Below are positions 1 to 7,955 of a DNA stretch of 64,000 nt, piece by piece; within the stretch, counting starts at the first letter, position 1; each line of letters begins with the position of its first letter. Source of the stretch: Micromonospora lutea (lineage in GTDB: Bacteria > Actinomycetota > Actinomycetes > Mycobacteriales > Micromonosporaceae); contig NZ_BOPB01000016.1 in NCBI RefSeq assembly GCF_016863535.1, forward strand, positions 62,001 to 126,000. Reading direction: 5' to 3'. Both the position numbers and the translations under genes were made by a program. The notes under the pieces are model-generated. The model had not been told where the DNA came from and ran no database searches. It was given only the letters and a program-made list of their open reading frames with translations.

Positions 1-129
1 AACGATCGGCGTTCCGCGCCCCTGGAGCCGACGTTGCGCGCCGAGTTGACGGAGTATTACCGCCCGCACAACGAGGCCCTGCGGCAGCGGCTGGGGTTGC
101 GCCTCGACTGGCCGGACCGCGTCGCGTGA
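1..129 (+). CDS. sulfotransferase, C-terminal fragment (partial)
   Basis: Only the last 42 codons are inside the window; the frame is open from base 1 to the TGA at 127-129. The peptide contains LRAELTEYYRPHN, then RLG, then LDW. This matches the usual C-terminal pattern of sulfotransferase-family proteins (LR..L..YY.P.N..L...LG....W). Such enzymes move a sulfuryl group from PAPS to a carbohydrate or similar acceptor, but the PAPS-binding N-terminus is not visible, so activity cannot be judged. The stop overlaps the next gene's GTG, so it is the upstream member of the glycan operon that follows. The family assignment rests on a short tail and is moderate. Confidence 0.6.
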   Translation, partial: NDRRSAPLEPTLRAELTEYYRPHNEALRQRLGLRLDWPDRVA

Positions 130-1376
130 CCGCCTCGGCCACGACCGCGGGCGACCCCCGTTGCCGCGATGACGGGCTGGGCTGGGTCACCCGGGCGGTC
201 TTCTCCGACTCCCGGGTCGCGGTGACCGTGGACGCCGATCCGCCGGCCGGGCACACCGTCGTGGCCCGGTACGCGGTGGTGCCGTCGGTGGCCCGGGCGC
301 GTTTCCTGCTGCCCTTGGGCTCACCCCGGGTCGCCGCGGCGGCACTGCTGTCGTACAACGCCCTTCGACCGGCGAAGCTGCGGGCGGCGCGGGCGGTGCT
401 CGGCGTGGCGGCCCGGGTCGGTGCGGTGGACCGGGCACCCTTTCCGGCGCTGACCGTGGCGCTGCCCACCGGGCTCGACCCGGCGGAGGTGCTGCTCGCC
501 GAGCGGGTCGGTGCCGAACTCGGCGCGCCCGTCCACGCGGCCTGCGGGGTGCGTCCACCGGACCCGAACCACAAGCCGACGTTGCAACTGTTCGACGGCC
601 GAGGTGAACCACGTGGGTACGCGAAGATCGGCTGGAACGACGCCACGCGGGCGCTGGTCACCGCCGAGGCCGCAGCGCTACGGGACGTGGCCGGGCTGGC
701 CGGGACGGCCGGACACCCCGGCACGCCACGCCTGCTCACCGAGTTCGCGTGGGCCGGGCAGGCGGTGGCGGTGGTCGAGCCGTTGCCGGCGCGGATCCGG
801 GGCGTACCCGTCGACACGGCACCCGATGTCGCGGCGCTGCTCGCGGTGGCCCGGCGGGGTCGTCCACCGGCGCAGGCCCGGCCGCTGGCCGGCTCACCGT
901 TCCTCGCCCGGCTGACCGCCGAGGCACGAGGTGCCGTCGACACCGTCGGTGACCGAGCGTCGGCGGCCGTCGCCGACCTGGCCCGCCGGCACGCGGACGT
1001 CGCCGTCGAGTTCGGCCACTGGCACGGCGACTGGGTGCCGTGGAACCTCGGCCGGGACGGCGGGGAACTCATCGCCTGGGACTGGGAGCACAGCGGGCCG
1101 GACGTGCCCCTCGGCTTCGACCTGGCCCACGACGCGTTCCAGCGCGCGTTGGTGGTACGCGGTGAACCGGCCGCCGAGGCGGCGCGACAGGTCGACACGT
1201 GGCTGCTGCGGCACGGCGAGGCGCTGGGACTCGACCGGGCACGGCAGCGACTGGTGGCCGACGCCTACCTGCTGGAGATGTGGCTGCGGACCTGGCGGCT
1301 GGCGAACGCCGGCGCCGGCTGGAACCCGGCGCTGCATCCCGCCCTGCTGGACACCATCCAGACACGACACAACTGA
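126..1376 (+). CDS. aminoglycoside phosphotransferase (APH)-like kinase
   Basis: A 416-residue protein with the APH / choline-kinase-like catalytic signature. HGDWVPWNL (about residues 300-308) is the Brenner-type HGDxxxxN loop, and WDWEHS (about 317-322) supplies the metal-binding Asp. Family members phosphorylate small molecules or sugars; the substrate here is unknown. The GTG start overlaps the sulfotransferase stop by 4 bases, so the two are translationally coupled. Three glycosyltransferase genes follow, which suggests a job in glycan or lipid-linked sugar metabolism rather than drug resistance. The first 290 residues are Ala/Arg-rich and show no clear glycine-rich loop, so the N-lobe is divergent. 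Confidence 0.7.
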   Translation: MTASATTAGDPRCRDDGLGWVTRAVFSDSRVAVTVDADPPAGHTVVARYAVVPSVARARFLLPLGSPRVAAAALLSYNALRPAKLRAARAVLGVAARVGAVDRAPFPALTVALPTGLDPAEVLLAERVGAELGAPVHAACGVRPPDPNHKPTLQLFDGRGEPRGYAKIGWNDATRALVTAEAAALRDVAGLAGTAGHPGTPRLLTEFAWAGQAVAVVEPLPARIRGVPVDTAPDVAALLAVARRGRPPAQARPLAGSPFLARLTAEARGAVDTVGDRASAAVADLARRHADVAVEFGHWHGDWVPWNLGRDGGELIAWDWEHSGPDVPLGFDLAHDAFQRALVVRGEPAAEAARQVDTWLLRHGEALGLDRARQRLVADAYLLEMWLRTWRLANAGAGWNPALHPALLDTIQTRHN

Positions 1377-1408
1377 CCGATACGTCAAGCGGACTTGTGG
1401 GGAGTCAC

Positions 1409-1891
1409 GTGGACAACACCATCATGGGAGCCGATCAACAGCCGGTGCTGTTGCTGGTCGGTTCGAGTGGAGGGCACCTGGCGCAGTTGCTCGCGCTGCG
1501 GCCCTGGTACGAGACCTGGCGACGATGCTGGGTCACCTTCGACACACCGGAGGCGCTGTCGCTGCTCGCCGGGGAGGACGTCGTACCGGCGTACCATCCC
1601 ACCACCCGCCACCTGGGCAACCTGCTGCGCAACGCGTGGTTGGCCGTCCGGGTGCTGCGTCGGCGACGGGTCGCTGCGGTGGTCACCACCGGCGCGGGTG
1701 TGGCGGTGCCGTTCGTGGTGCTCGCCCGGCTGCGTCGCATTCCGACCGTCTACATCGAGGTCTACGACCGGATCGACACACCGACGCTCACCGCCCGGCT
1801 GTGCCGTCCGTTCCTGTCGGCGATGCTCGTGCAGTGGGAGGAGCAGCGCCGGCAGTACCCGGAGGCCACGGTCGTGGGGACGCTGCTGTGA
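1409..1891 (+). CDS. Alg14-like glycosyltransferase subunit (PssD / Cps14F type)
   Basis: A 160-residue protein starting VDNTIMGADQQP and continuing LLLVGSSGGHLAQLL, the hallmark of the Alg14 / PssD / Cps14F family (GSSGGH loop). It ends with VTTGAGVAVPFVVLARL and YIEVYDRID, also typical. In this family the subunit is the membrane-associated partner that recruits the catalytic Alg13-like subunit to make a lipid-linked disaccharide. I chose GTG 1409 because GGGGAG lies about five bases upstream; ATG 1424 is possible. Its stop overlaps the start of the Alg13-like gene, in line with a two-subunit enzyme. Confidence 0.8.
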   Translation: MDNTIMGADQQPVLLLVGSSGGHLAQLLALRPWYETWRRCWVTFDTPEALSLLAGEDVVPAYHPTTRHLGNLLRNAWLAVRVLRRRRVAAVVTTGAGVAVPFVVLARLRRIPTVYIEVYDRIDTPTLTARLCRPFLSAMLVQWEEQRRQYPEATVVGTLL

Positions 1892-2583
1892 GCGGCGACG
1901 CGGCCGGTGACGGACACCGGAGCACGCCGGTGCGGCCCCGCCCGGCCCAGGACGAGCCGACGGTACGCGTACCGGAGCAACGCGATCCGGCCCGGGACGG
2001 CCGACCGCAGGTGCTGGTGGCCGTCGGCACCGACAAACATCCGTTCGACCGGCTGGTCACCTGGTTGGCCCAGTGGCACAGCACGGTCGGCGGTACGGTG
2101 GGGCTGACCGTGCAGCACGGACACACCCGGGCCGACGACCTGCCCGACGCGGTGCCGTTCCTCGGCCACGCCGAGTTGCAGGCGGCGATGGCCGGGGCCG
2201 ACCTGGTGGTCTGTCACGGCGGCCCGGCCACCATCCTGGAGGCCCGCCGGCACGGGCACCTGCCGATCGTGGTGCCCCGCGACCCGAACCGCGGTGAGCA
2301 CGTCGACGACCACCAGCTGCTGTTCGCCCGCCGGCTCGGCGCCGCCGGCCTGGTCGCGCTCTGTGAGTCCCGGCAGGAGCTGCTGGACACGCTGGCCACC
2401 GGCCTGGCGGACCGCTCCCGGTTCACCGTCGCCGTGGACGCCGACGCGGCCGACGGGCGACGTGCCGCGGTGCGGCGGGTGGGATTGATCGTCGAGGACC
2501 TGGTGGCCGCCGCGCAGCGGCACCACCGACCCTGGTGGCGGCCGTGGCGCGGACCCGGCCCGAACGGAAGGCGGAAGCTGTGA
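1888..2583 (+). CDS. Alg13-like glycosyltransferase (GT28 C-terminal domain, PssE / Cps14G type)
   Basis: A 231-residue protein. After a Pro/Arg-rich N-terminus of about 40 residues it reads VLVAVGTDKHPFDRLV, then ADLVVCHGGPATILEAR (about 110-126) and PIVVPRDPNRGEHVDDHQ, which is the UDP-sugar-binding half of GT28 enzymes (the HGG..T..E motif is intact). It is the expected catalytic partner of the Alg14-like protein just upstream. Alg13/Alg14 pairs in bacterial polysaccharide loci add the second sugar to a polyprenyl-PP-sugar. The GTG start overlaps the upstream stop (GTGA). The unusually long N-terminal extension has no recognisable domain. Confidence 0.82.
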   Translation: MSGDAAGDGHRSTPVRPRPAQDEPTVRVPEQRDPARDGRPQVLVAVGTDKHPFDRLVTWLAQWHSTVGGTVGLTVQHGHTRADDLPDAVPFLGHAELQAAMAGADLVVCHGGPATILEARRHGHLPIVVPRDPNRGEHVDDHQLLFARRLGAAGLVALCESRQELLDTLATGLADRSRFTVAVDADAADGRRAAVRRVGLIVEDLVAAAQRHHRPWWRPWRGPGPNGRRKL

Positions 2584-3500
2584 GCGCGTACCCGAGCGTG
2601 AGTGCCATCGTGCCCACCCGCAACCGACCGGAGCTGCTGCGGGCCGCGGTACGGGCGATCGTCGCGCAGGACTACCCGGGTCCGGTCGAGGTGGTCGTGG
2701 TGTACGACCAGTCCGAACCGGACCGGTCGTTGACCGAGTTGTCCGCCCCGGACCGACCGGTGCGGGTGGTCACCAACTCCCGCACCCCGGGTCTGGCTGG
2801 TGCCCGCAACACCGGCACCCTGGCCGCCACCGGTGAGCTGGTCGCCTTCTGCGACGACGACGACGAGTGGCTGCCCGGCAAGCTGCGCGCCCAGGCCGAG
2901 GCGTTGGCCCGGGTGCCCGGTGCCGAGTTCGTCAGCTGCGGCATCCGGGTCAGCTACGACGGACACACCGTCGAGCGGGTGCTGGACCGCGACTCGATCG
3001 GCCTGGCCGAGCTGCTGCGCGACCGGATGACCGAGCTGCACCCGTCGACCTTCCTCATCCGGGCGGCGGCGCTGCGTGACGGGTTCGGGCTCGTCGACGA
3101 GGAGATCCCGGGCAGTTACGCCGAGGACTACGAGTTCCTGCTCCGGGCCGCCCGCAGCGCCCCGCTGGTCAACCTGCGCACCCCGTACGTGGTGGTGCGG
3201 TGGCACAAACGGTCGTATTTCGCCCAGCGGTGGGACACCATCTCCGAGGCGTTGCAGTGGCTGCTGGACCGCTATCCCGAGTTCGCCAGCCAGCCCGCCG
3301 GACAGGCCCGGGTGACCGGCCAGATCGCCTTCGCCCGCGCCGCGTCGGGTGACTCCCGGGGCGCGGTGCGCTGGGCTCGGCGGACCATCCGGCGCAACCC
3401 GCGCGAGCCCCGGGCCTACCTGGCCCTGGCGGTCGCCGGGCGGGTCGTCCGCGCCGACACGGTGCTGCGCACCCTGCACCGACGCGGTCGGGGCATCTGA
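2580..3500 (+). CDS. family 2 glycosyltransferase
   Basis: A 306-residue GT-A fold enzyme. It begins VSAYPSVSAIVPTRNRPELL and shows the nucleotide-sugar site GLAGARNTG followed by the metal-binding acidic cluster CDDDDEWLPGKL (about residues 95-106), and EDYEFLLRA, which probably holds the catalytic-base region. The last 80 residues are Arg-rich and helical. The GTG start overlaps the Alg13-like stop by 4 bases, with GGAAGGCGGAAG as ribosome-binding site. It is the last gene of the glycan operon: about 90 bases follow before aroC. Donor and acceptor are unknown. Confidence 0.85.
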   Translation: MSAYPSVSAIVPTRNRPELLRAAVRAIVAQDYPGPVEVVVVYDQSEPDRSLTELSAPDRPVRVVTNSRTPGLAGARNTGTLAATGELVAFCDDDDEWLPGKLRAQAEALARVPGAEFVSCGIRVSYDGHTVERVLDRDSIGLAELLRDRMTELHPSTFLIRAAALRDGFGLVDEEIPGSYAEDYEFLLRAARSAPLVNLRTPYVVVRWHKRSYFAQRWDTISEALQWLLDRYPEFASQPAGQARVTGQIAFARAASGDSRGAVRWARRTIRRNPREPRAYLALAVAGRVVRADTVLRTLHRRGRGI

Positions 3501-3593
3501 CCGTCCGCTCCCGCGCCGTGCTGACGCGTCCGTAGGGCGGGACGCGGCGGGCGGCGCGGGGTGGCGGACACCGGGCGTGACAGACTCATGGCT

Positions 3594-4772
3594 GTGTTGC
3601 GCTGGTTGACCGCAGGGGAATCACACGGGCCCGCTCTCGTCGCGTTGCTGGAGGGGGTGCCGGCCGGTGTCGAGGTGACCTCCACCGACATCGCCGGGGA
3701 GTTGGCCCGCCGCCGACTCGGCTACGGCCGGGGCGCCCGGATGGCGTTCGAGCAGGACGAGATTGAGATCATCGGTGGCCTGCGGCACGGGGTGACCCTG
3801 GGCAGCCCGGTCGCCGTGCGGGTCGGCAACTCCGAGTGGCCCAAGTGGCGCACCGTGATGGCCGCCGACCCGGTCGACCCCGACGAGTTGGCGCAGCAGG
3901 CCCGCAACGCTCCATTGACCCGTCCCCGGCCCGGCCACGCCGACCTGGCCGGCATGCAGAAGTACGGTCACACCGACGCCCGGCCGATCCTGGAACGGGC
4001 CAGCGCGCGGGAGACCGCCGCCCGGGTCGCCGTCGGCACGGTGGCCAAGGCGCTGGTGAAGCAGGCCCTCGGCATCGAGATCGTCTCGCATGTGGTGGAG
4101 CTTGGCCCGGTCGCCGTCAAACCGGGTCTGCGGCCCCAGCCGGAGGACGCCGAGCGCATCGACGCCGACCCGCTGCGGTGCCTCGACCCGGAGGCCAGCG
4201 CCCGGATGGTCGCCGAGGTCGACGCCGCGAAGAAGGCCGCCGACACGCTCGGTGGCGTGGTCGAGGTGCTGGCGTACGGCGTACCCCCGGGCCTGGGCAG
4301 CCACGTCCAGTGGGATCGCAAGCTCGACGCCCGGCTGGCCACCGCGTTGATGTCGATCCAGGCGATCAAGGGTGTGGAGATCGGCGACGGCTGGCAGCAG
4401 GCCCGGTCCCGCGGCTCCGAGGCACACGACGAGATCATGCCCACCGCCACCGGCGTTCGCCGGGTCACCGACCGGGCCGGCGGCCTGGAGGGTGGCATCA
4501 CCACCGGTGAGCCGCTGCGGGTGAAGGCGGCGATGAAGCCGATCTCCTCGTTGAACCGGGCACTGGCCACGGTGGACATCACCACCGGCGAGCCGGCCAC
4601 CGCCATCAATCAGCGTTCCGACGTCTGCGCGGTGCCGGCTGCGGCCGTGGTCGCCGAGGCGATGGTGGCGCTGGTGCTGGCCGAGGCGGCGGTGGAGAAG
4701 TTCGGCGGCGACTCGGTCGCCGAGATGCGCCGCAACCTGGCCGGTTACCTCGACGCGCTGGTGATCCGGTGA
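3594..4772 (+). CDS. aroC: chorismate synthase
   Basis: AroC converts 5-enolpyruvylshikimate-3-phosphate to chorismate using reduced FMN, the last step of the shikimate pathway. The 392-residue product starts LRWLTAGESHGPALVALLEG, the conserved AroC N-terminus with the GESHG signature, and contains SxRETAARVA (about 140) and the C-terminal INQRSDVCAVPA. I chose GTG 3594 because the protein then begins exactly at the family start, and a CAGACT -10-like box lies seven bases upstream, consistent with a leaderless mRNA; ATG 3588, two codons earlier, is also possible. The stop overlaps aroK (GTGA). Confidence 0.96.
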   Translation: MLRWLTAGESHGPALVALLEGVPAGVEVTSTDIAGELARRRLGYGRGARMAFEQDEIEIIGGLRHGVTLGSPVAVRVGNSEWPKWRTVMAADPVDPDELAQQARNAPLTRPRPGHADLAGMQKYGHTDARPILERASARETAARVAVGTVAKALVKQALGIEIVSHVVELGPVAVKPGLRPQPEDAERIDADPLRCLDPEASARMVAEVDAAKKAADTLGGVVEVLAYGVPPGLGSHVQWDRKLDARLATALMSIQAIKGVEIGDGWQQARSRGSEAHDEIMPTATGVRRVTDRAGGLEGGITTGEPLRVKAAMKPISSLNRALATVDITTGEPATAINQRSDVCAVPAAAVVAEAMVALVLAEAAVEKFGGDSVAEMRRNLAGYLDALVIR

Positions 4773-5284
4773 CCGGTACGATCCGGCCGGTCTGTGTGCT
4801 GGTCGGCGCGCCCGGCTCCGGCAAGACCACCGTCGGGCAGGGTCTCGCGGAAGCGCTCGGCGTCGAGTTTCGGGACACCGACGCCGACATCGAACGGGTG
4901 GCGGGCAAGCCGATTCCGGAGATCTTCGTCGACGAGGGCGAGGCGCACTTCCGTACCCTCGAACGGGCGGCGGTGGCTGCGGCGCTGGTCTCCTGCTCCG
5001 GGGTGCTCGCCCTCGGGGGCGGCGCGGTGCTGGCCGAGGAGAACCGGGCCGCGTTGGTCGGGCACCGGGTGGTGCACCTCTCCGTCGAGCTGCCGGACGC
5101 GGTCAAGCGGGTCGGCCTCGGCGCCGGGCGGCCGCTGCTGGCGATCAACCCCCGGGCCACCCTCAAGCACCTGATGGACCAGCGTCGGCCGCTGTACGCC
5201 GAGGTCGCCACCGTCACCGTGGTCACCGACGGGCGCACCCCCGAGGAGATCGTCGCCGAACTCGTCCCCCTGCTGAAGTCGTAA
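4769..5284 (+). CDS. aroK: shikimate kinase
   Basis: Phosphorylates shikimate at the 3-OH with ATP. The 171-residue protein has a Walker A loop GAPGSGKTT (about 13-21), the DxD shikimate/Mg site in FRDTDADIE, the substrate loop FRTLE, the GGGAV turn, and the LID-region RPLLA and RRPLYAEVA. All residues expected of the family are present. The GTG start overlaps the aroC stop by 4 bases, so aroC-aroK are coupled. A palindromic repeat begins right at the stop codon and separates it from aroB. Confidence 0.95.
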   Translation: MTGTIRPVCVLVGAPGSGKTTVGQGLAEALGVEFRDTDADIERVAGKPIPEIFVDEGEAHFRTLERAAVAAALVSCSGVLALGGGAVLAEENRAALVGHRVVHLSVELPDAVKRVGLGAGRPLLAINPRATLKHLMDQRRPLYAEVATVTVVTDGRTPEEIVAELVPLLKS

Positions 5285-5335
5285 GGAAGGGCACCTTATT
5301 AACGCCTGCGGTAGAGGAAGGGGCCCTTCCTAACA
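5282..5335 (+). repeat. dispersed palindromic repeat, family A, copy 1 (about 1.5 units)
   Basis: Begins at the aroK stop codon. Outer arms AGGAAGGGC (5284-5292) and GCCCTTCCT (5323-5331) are perfect inverses. Between them is a unit of about 32 bases (AAGGAAGGGCACCTTATTAA then CGCCTGCGGTAG) that starts again at 5315. A second, longer version lies at 49399-49480. It may also act as a terminator for aroCK. The AT content is unusual for the region. Confidence 0.8.
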
Positions 5336-5429
5336 TCCGGCTGCCGGTGCCGGATGCCCGCGGCGGCAACCTCCGTTCCACCCCTCGGGCACCCGGCGGC
5401 GGAGCGGGTCACCGCGACGGCCGGTGGGC

Positions 5430-5435
5430 TAGGCT
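5430..5435 (+). promoter_or_regulatory. -10 box of a probable leaderless aroB promoter
   Basis: TAGGCT lies eight bases upstream of the aroB ATG, the spacing at which transcription would begin at or next to the start codon. No ribosome-binding site is visible. This is a common actinobacterial arrangement; the start of transcription is inferred. Confidence 0.5.
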
Positions 5436-5443
5436 CCCGGACG

Positions 5444-6520
5444 ATGAACGAGGTGACCCGGATCCCGGTCGGCGGCGAGCGGCCGTACGACGTGCTGGTC
5501 GGGCGCGACCTGCTCGGTGCGCTGCCCGGCCTGCTGCCCGACGCCACTCGGGTGGCGGTGCTGCACTCGCCGCCCCTCAAGGAGCAGGCCGAGGCGGTCG
5601 GCGACGGTTTGGCGGCGGCCGGCATGACCCCCCTGCCGATCGAGGTGCCCGACGCCGAGGCAGGCAAGCATGTCGAGGTGGCGGCGCAGTGCTGGGACCG
5701 GCTGGGTGAGGCGGGTTTCACCCGTACCGACGCGGTGGTGGGTCTCGGTGGCGGTGCGGTCACCGACCTGGCCGGCTTCGTGGCGGCCTGCTGGCTGCGT
5801 GGGGTGCGGTGGGTGCCGGTGGCCACCTCGTTGCTCGGCATGGTCGACGCGGCGGTGGGCGGCAAGACCGGGATCAACACCGCTGCCGGCAAGAACCTCG
5901 TCGGTGCCTTCCACCCGCCGGCCGGCGTGCTCGCCGACCTCGCCGCGCTGGACAGTCTCTCCGCCGTGGACCTGACCGCCGGCCTGGCCGAGGTGGTCAA
6001 GTGCGGGTTCATCGCCGATCCGATCATCCTCGACCTGATCGAAAAGGACCCGGCCGCCGCGACCGACCCGGCCGCGCCGGTCACCCGGGAACTGATCGAA
6101 CGCGCCATCCGGGTCAAGGCCGACGTGGTCGGGGGAGATCTGCGTGAGTCAGGCGTACGGGAGGTGCTCAACTACGGACACACCCTGGCCCACGCGATCG
6201 AGAAGGTCGAGGGCTACCGGTGGCGGCACGGCCACGCGGTCTCGGTCGGCCTGGTGTACGCCGGTGAGCTGGCCCGCCTCGCGGGCCGGTTGGATGCGGC
6301 CACCGCGTCCCGGCATCGTGCGGTGGTGACGGCACTCGATCTCCCGACGGCGTACGACGCCGACGCGTGGCCGCACCTGCTGGCCGCCATGCGGGTCGAC
6401 AAGAAGACCCGGGGCAGCCGACTGCGCTTCGTGGTGCTCGACGGGCTGGCCCGACCGGCGATCCTCGAGGGCCCGGACGACGACCTGCTCCACGCCGCCT
6501 ACGCTGCGGTGTCCCGGTGA
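5444..6520 (+). CDS. aroB: 3-dehydroquinate synthase
   Basis: Makes 3-dehydroquinate from DAHP using NAD and a divalent metal. The 358-residue product has the NAD-binding GLGGGAVTDLAGFVA (about 100-115), the MVDAAVGGKTGIN segment, AEVVKCGFI, and the metal-ligand region LNYGHTLAHAIE followed by RHGHAVSVG. Start ATG 5444 was chosen because the protein begins MNEVTRIPVGGERPYDVLVG as expected and has a TAGGCT -10 box eight bases upstream. Its stop overlaps the aroQ GTG, so the two are coupled. Confidence 0.96.
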   Translation: MNEVTRIPVGGERPYDVLVGRDLLGALPGLLPDATRVAVLHSPPLKEQAEAVGDGLAAAGMTPLPIEVPDAEAGKHVEVAAQCWDRLGEAGFTRTDAVVGLGGGAVTDLAGFVAACWLRGVRWVPVATSLLGMVDAAVGGKTGINTAAGKNLVGAFHPPAGVLADLAALDSLSAVDLTAGLAEVVKCGFIADPIILDLIEKDPAAATDPAAPVTRELIERAIRVKADVVGGDLRESGVREVLNYGHTLAHAIEKVEGYRWRHGHAVSVGLVYAGELARLAGRLDAATASRHRAVVTALDLPTAYDADAWPHLLAAMRVDKKTRGSRLRFVVLDGLARPAILEGPDDDLLHAAYAAVSR

Positions 6521-6990
6521 CCATGAAGGTCCATGTCCTCAACGGGCCGAACCTGGGCCGGCTGGGCACCCGCCAGGTCGACGTCTACGGGGTGACCAGC
6601 TACGCCGACCTGGTGGAACTCTGCGAGACGACCGGGCGGGAGCTGGGCCTGGACGTCATCGTGCGGCAGACCGACGCCGAGCACGAGTTGCTCGGCTGGC
6701 TGCACGCCGCCGCCGACGAGGGCGCCGCCGTGATACTCAACCCGGCGGCCTGGTCGCACTATTCGATCGCGGTGCGGGATGCCTGCGCCATGCTGCGCGG
6801 CCCGTTGGTGGAGGTGCACATCTCCAACATCCACGCGCGGGAGGAGTTCCGTCACCACTCGGTGGTCTCGGCAGTGGCGACCGGCGTGATCTGCGGGCTC
6901 GGCGTGGACGGTTACCGTCTCGCCCTGCACCACCTGCACCACCTGCACCACCTGCACCACCTGGCCAACCGCCGCGACCACTCCGCCTGA
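6517..6990 (+). CDS. aroQ: type II 3-dehydroquinate dehydratase
   Basis: Dehydrates 3-dehydroquinate to 3-dehydroshikimate. The 157-residue product carries the type II signatures VLNGPNLGRLGTRQ (with the mobile-loop Arg), the catalytic-region ILNPAAWSHYSIAVRDA and VEVHISNIHAREEFRHHS. GTG 6517 overlaps the aroB stop (GTGA); ATG 6523 is the alternative. The C-terminus is odd: instead of ending after DGYRLAL it runs into four Leu-His-His repeats and ends ANRRDHSA. This His-rich tail comes from a nine-base tandem repeat in the DNA and is not a family feature. Confidence 0.93.
   Translation: MTMKVHVLNGPNLGRLGTRQVDVYGVTSYADLVELCETTGRELGLDVIVRQTDAEHELLGWLHAAADEGAAVILNPAAWSHYSIAVRDACAMLRGPLVEVHISNIHAREEFRHHSVVSAVATGVICGLGVDGYRLALHHLHHLHHLHHLANRRDHSA
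6925..6963 (+). repeat. in-frame tandem repeat (9 bp x 4) encoding a Leu-His-His tail
   Basis: CTGCACCAC occurs four times without change (6925-6960), followed by one more CTG. It encodes LHHLHHLHHLHHL at the end of AroQ. Perfect identity between copies suggests slippage and recent expansion. Confidence 0.95.
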
Positions 6991-7112
6991 CGCCCACCCC
7001 ACCTCAGGCCCACCCCACCCGGGGTGCCCGCGCGGCCCCGCCGACGCCATTACGTACGGTGATGTTCACTATCTGTGGAGTTGCCCGCTCCTTGCCCTGT
7101 ACCCCTTTCCAT

Positions 7113-7235
7113 CCTTTGCTCTGCTTCAACTGACGCACTGGTGGCTGACCAGCGTCGTTGCAGCCGGGGGGAGGAACCATTGCGACGAATTAGTGACACA
7201 TAGTGACTGATGCGTGGGTTGAAGCAGAGCAAAGG
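7113..7235 (+). repeat. dispersed inverted-repeat element, family B, copy 1
   Basis: Perfect 17-bp arms CCTTTGCTCTGCTTCAA (7113-7129) and its reverse complement (7219-7235), enclosing 89 bases. Inside each arm the similarity continues weakly (GACGCA against TGCGT). A second copy with the same arm sequence is at 17804-17872. There is no coding capacity, so any movement would need an outside enzyme. Confidence 0.85.
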
Positions 7236-7353
7236 GAGTGCGGGTGGGACAGGGGTTGGGATCGTTTGTCACTGACGGTGCGGGTCAGGGCGGGTGATGG
7301 GCGTCCGAGCCGGGTGGTGGCTGGCGGCGGTCGGTGGGTCGCACGGCGGCTAG

Positions 7354-7359
7354 TAGACT
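7354..7359 (+). promoter_or_regulatory. candidate efp -10 box
   Basis: TAGACT, 38 bases upstream of the efp start. It is a good match to the actinobacterial vegetative -10 (TANNNT). No convincing -35 is visible. Confidence 0.4.
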
Positions 7360-7397
7360 TGGCAGGTCTGTCCGCCAATTGATGATCAAGGCAGGAA

Positions 7398-7955
7398 ATG
7401 GCCACCACCAACGACCTGAAGAACGGCATGGTACTCAACCTCGACGGGGAGCTCTGGGCCGTCGTTGAGTTCCAGCACGTCAAGCCCGGTAAGGGTGGTG
7501 CGTTCGTGCGTACCACGCTGAAGAACGTGCTCTCCGGCAAGGTGGTCGACAAGACCTTCAACGCGGGCACCAAGGTGGAGACGGCGACCGTCGACAAGCG
7601 CACGATGCAGTATCTCTACGCCGACGGCGAGGACTTCGTCTTCATGGACATGGAGACGTACGACCAGATCACGGTGCTGGGCGGGACGGTCGGTGAGGCG
7701 GCCAACTACCTGCTGCCCGAGGCCGAGGCGATCGTGGCCACCCACGAGGGCGTACCGCTCTACATCGAGTTGCCGACCTCCGTGGTGTTGGAGGTCACCT
7801 ACACCGAGCCCGGCCTGCAGGGTGACCGCTCGACCGGTGGCAACAAGCCGGCGACGGTGGAGACGGGCGCGACCGTCCAGGTCCCGCTCTTCGTGACCAC
7901 CGGTGAGAAGATCAAGGTCGACACCCGCGACGGCCGTTACCTCGGCCGCGCCTGA
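7398..7955 (+). CDS. efp: translation elongation factor P
   Basis: EF-P binds between the P and E sites and relieves ribosome stalling at polyproline stretches. The 185-residue product shows all three beta-barrel domains: KOW-like N-terminus MATTNDLKNGMVLNLDGELW with the tip loop HVKPGKGGAFVRT (the Lys in PGKGG corresponds to the residue modified in E. coli), the central domain around YADGEDFVFMD, and the C-terminal signature TGEKIKVDTRDGRYLGRA. The ribosome-binding site AAGGCAGGA precedes the ATG. nusB starts within the stop (TGATG), so the two are coupled, as in many actinobacteria. Confidence 0.97.
   Translation: MATTNDLKNGMVLNLDGELWAVVEFQHVKPGKGGAFVRTTLKNVLSGKVVDKTFNAGTKVETATVDKRTMQYLYADGEDFVFMDMETYDQITVLGGTVGEAANYLLPEAEAIVATHEGVPLYIELPTSVVLEVTYTEPGLQGDRSTGGNKPATVETGATVQVPLFVTTGEKIKVDTRDGRYLGRA

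Larger units (their letters stand above)
6991..7397 (+). other. aroQ-efp intergenic region
   Basis: About 400 bases without a credible gene. It holds inverted-repeat element B (7113-7235), a probable efp -10 box TAGACT at 7354-7359, and the efp ribosome-binding site AAGGCAGGA just before the ATG. The sequence between the repeat arms is less GC-rich than the surroundings. I see no tRNA or small gene. Confidence 0.7.

Noticed and set aside
6925..6963. Tandem repeat in aroQ as a possible CRISPR
   Set aside because: Units are nine bases, contiguous and in frame; there are no spacers.
7113..7235. Repeat B as a tRNA or small RNA gene
   Set aside because: No cloverleaf, T-loop or anticodon arm can be drawn. 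Copy 2 has a different core, which argues against an RNA gene.
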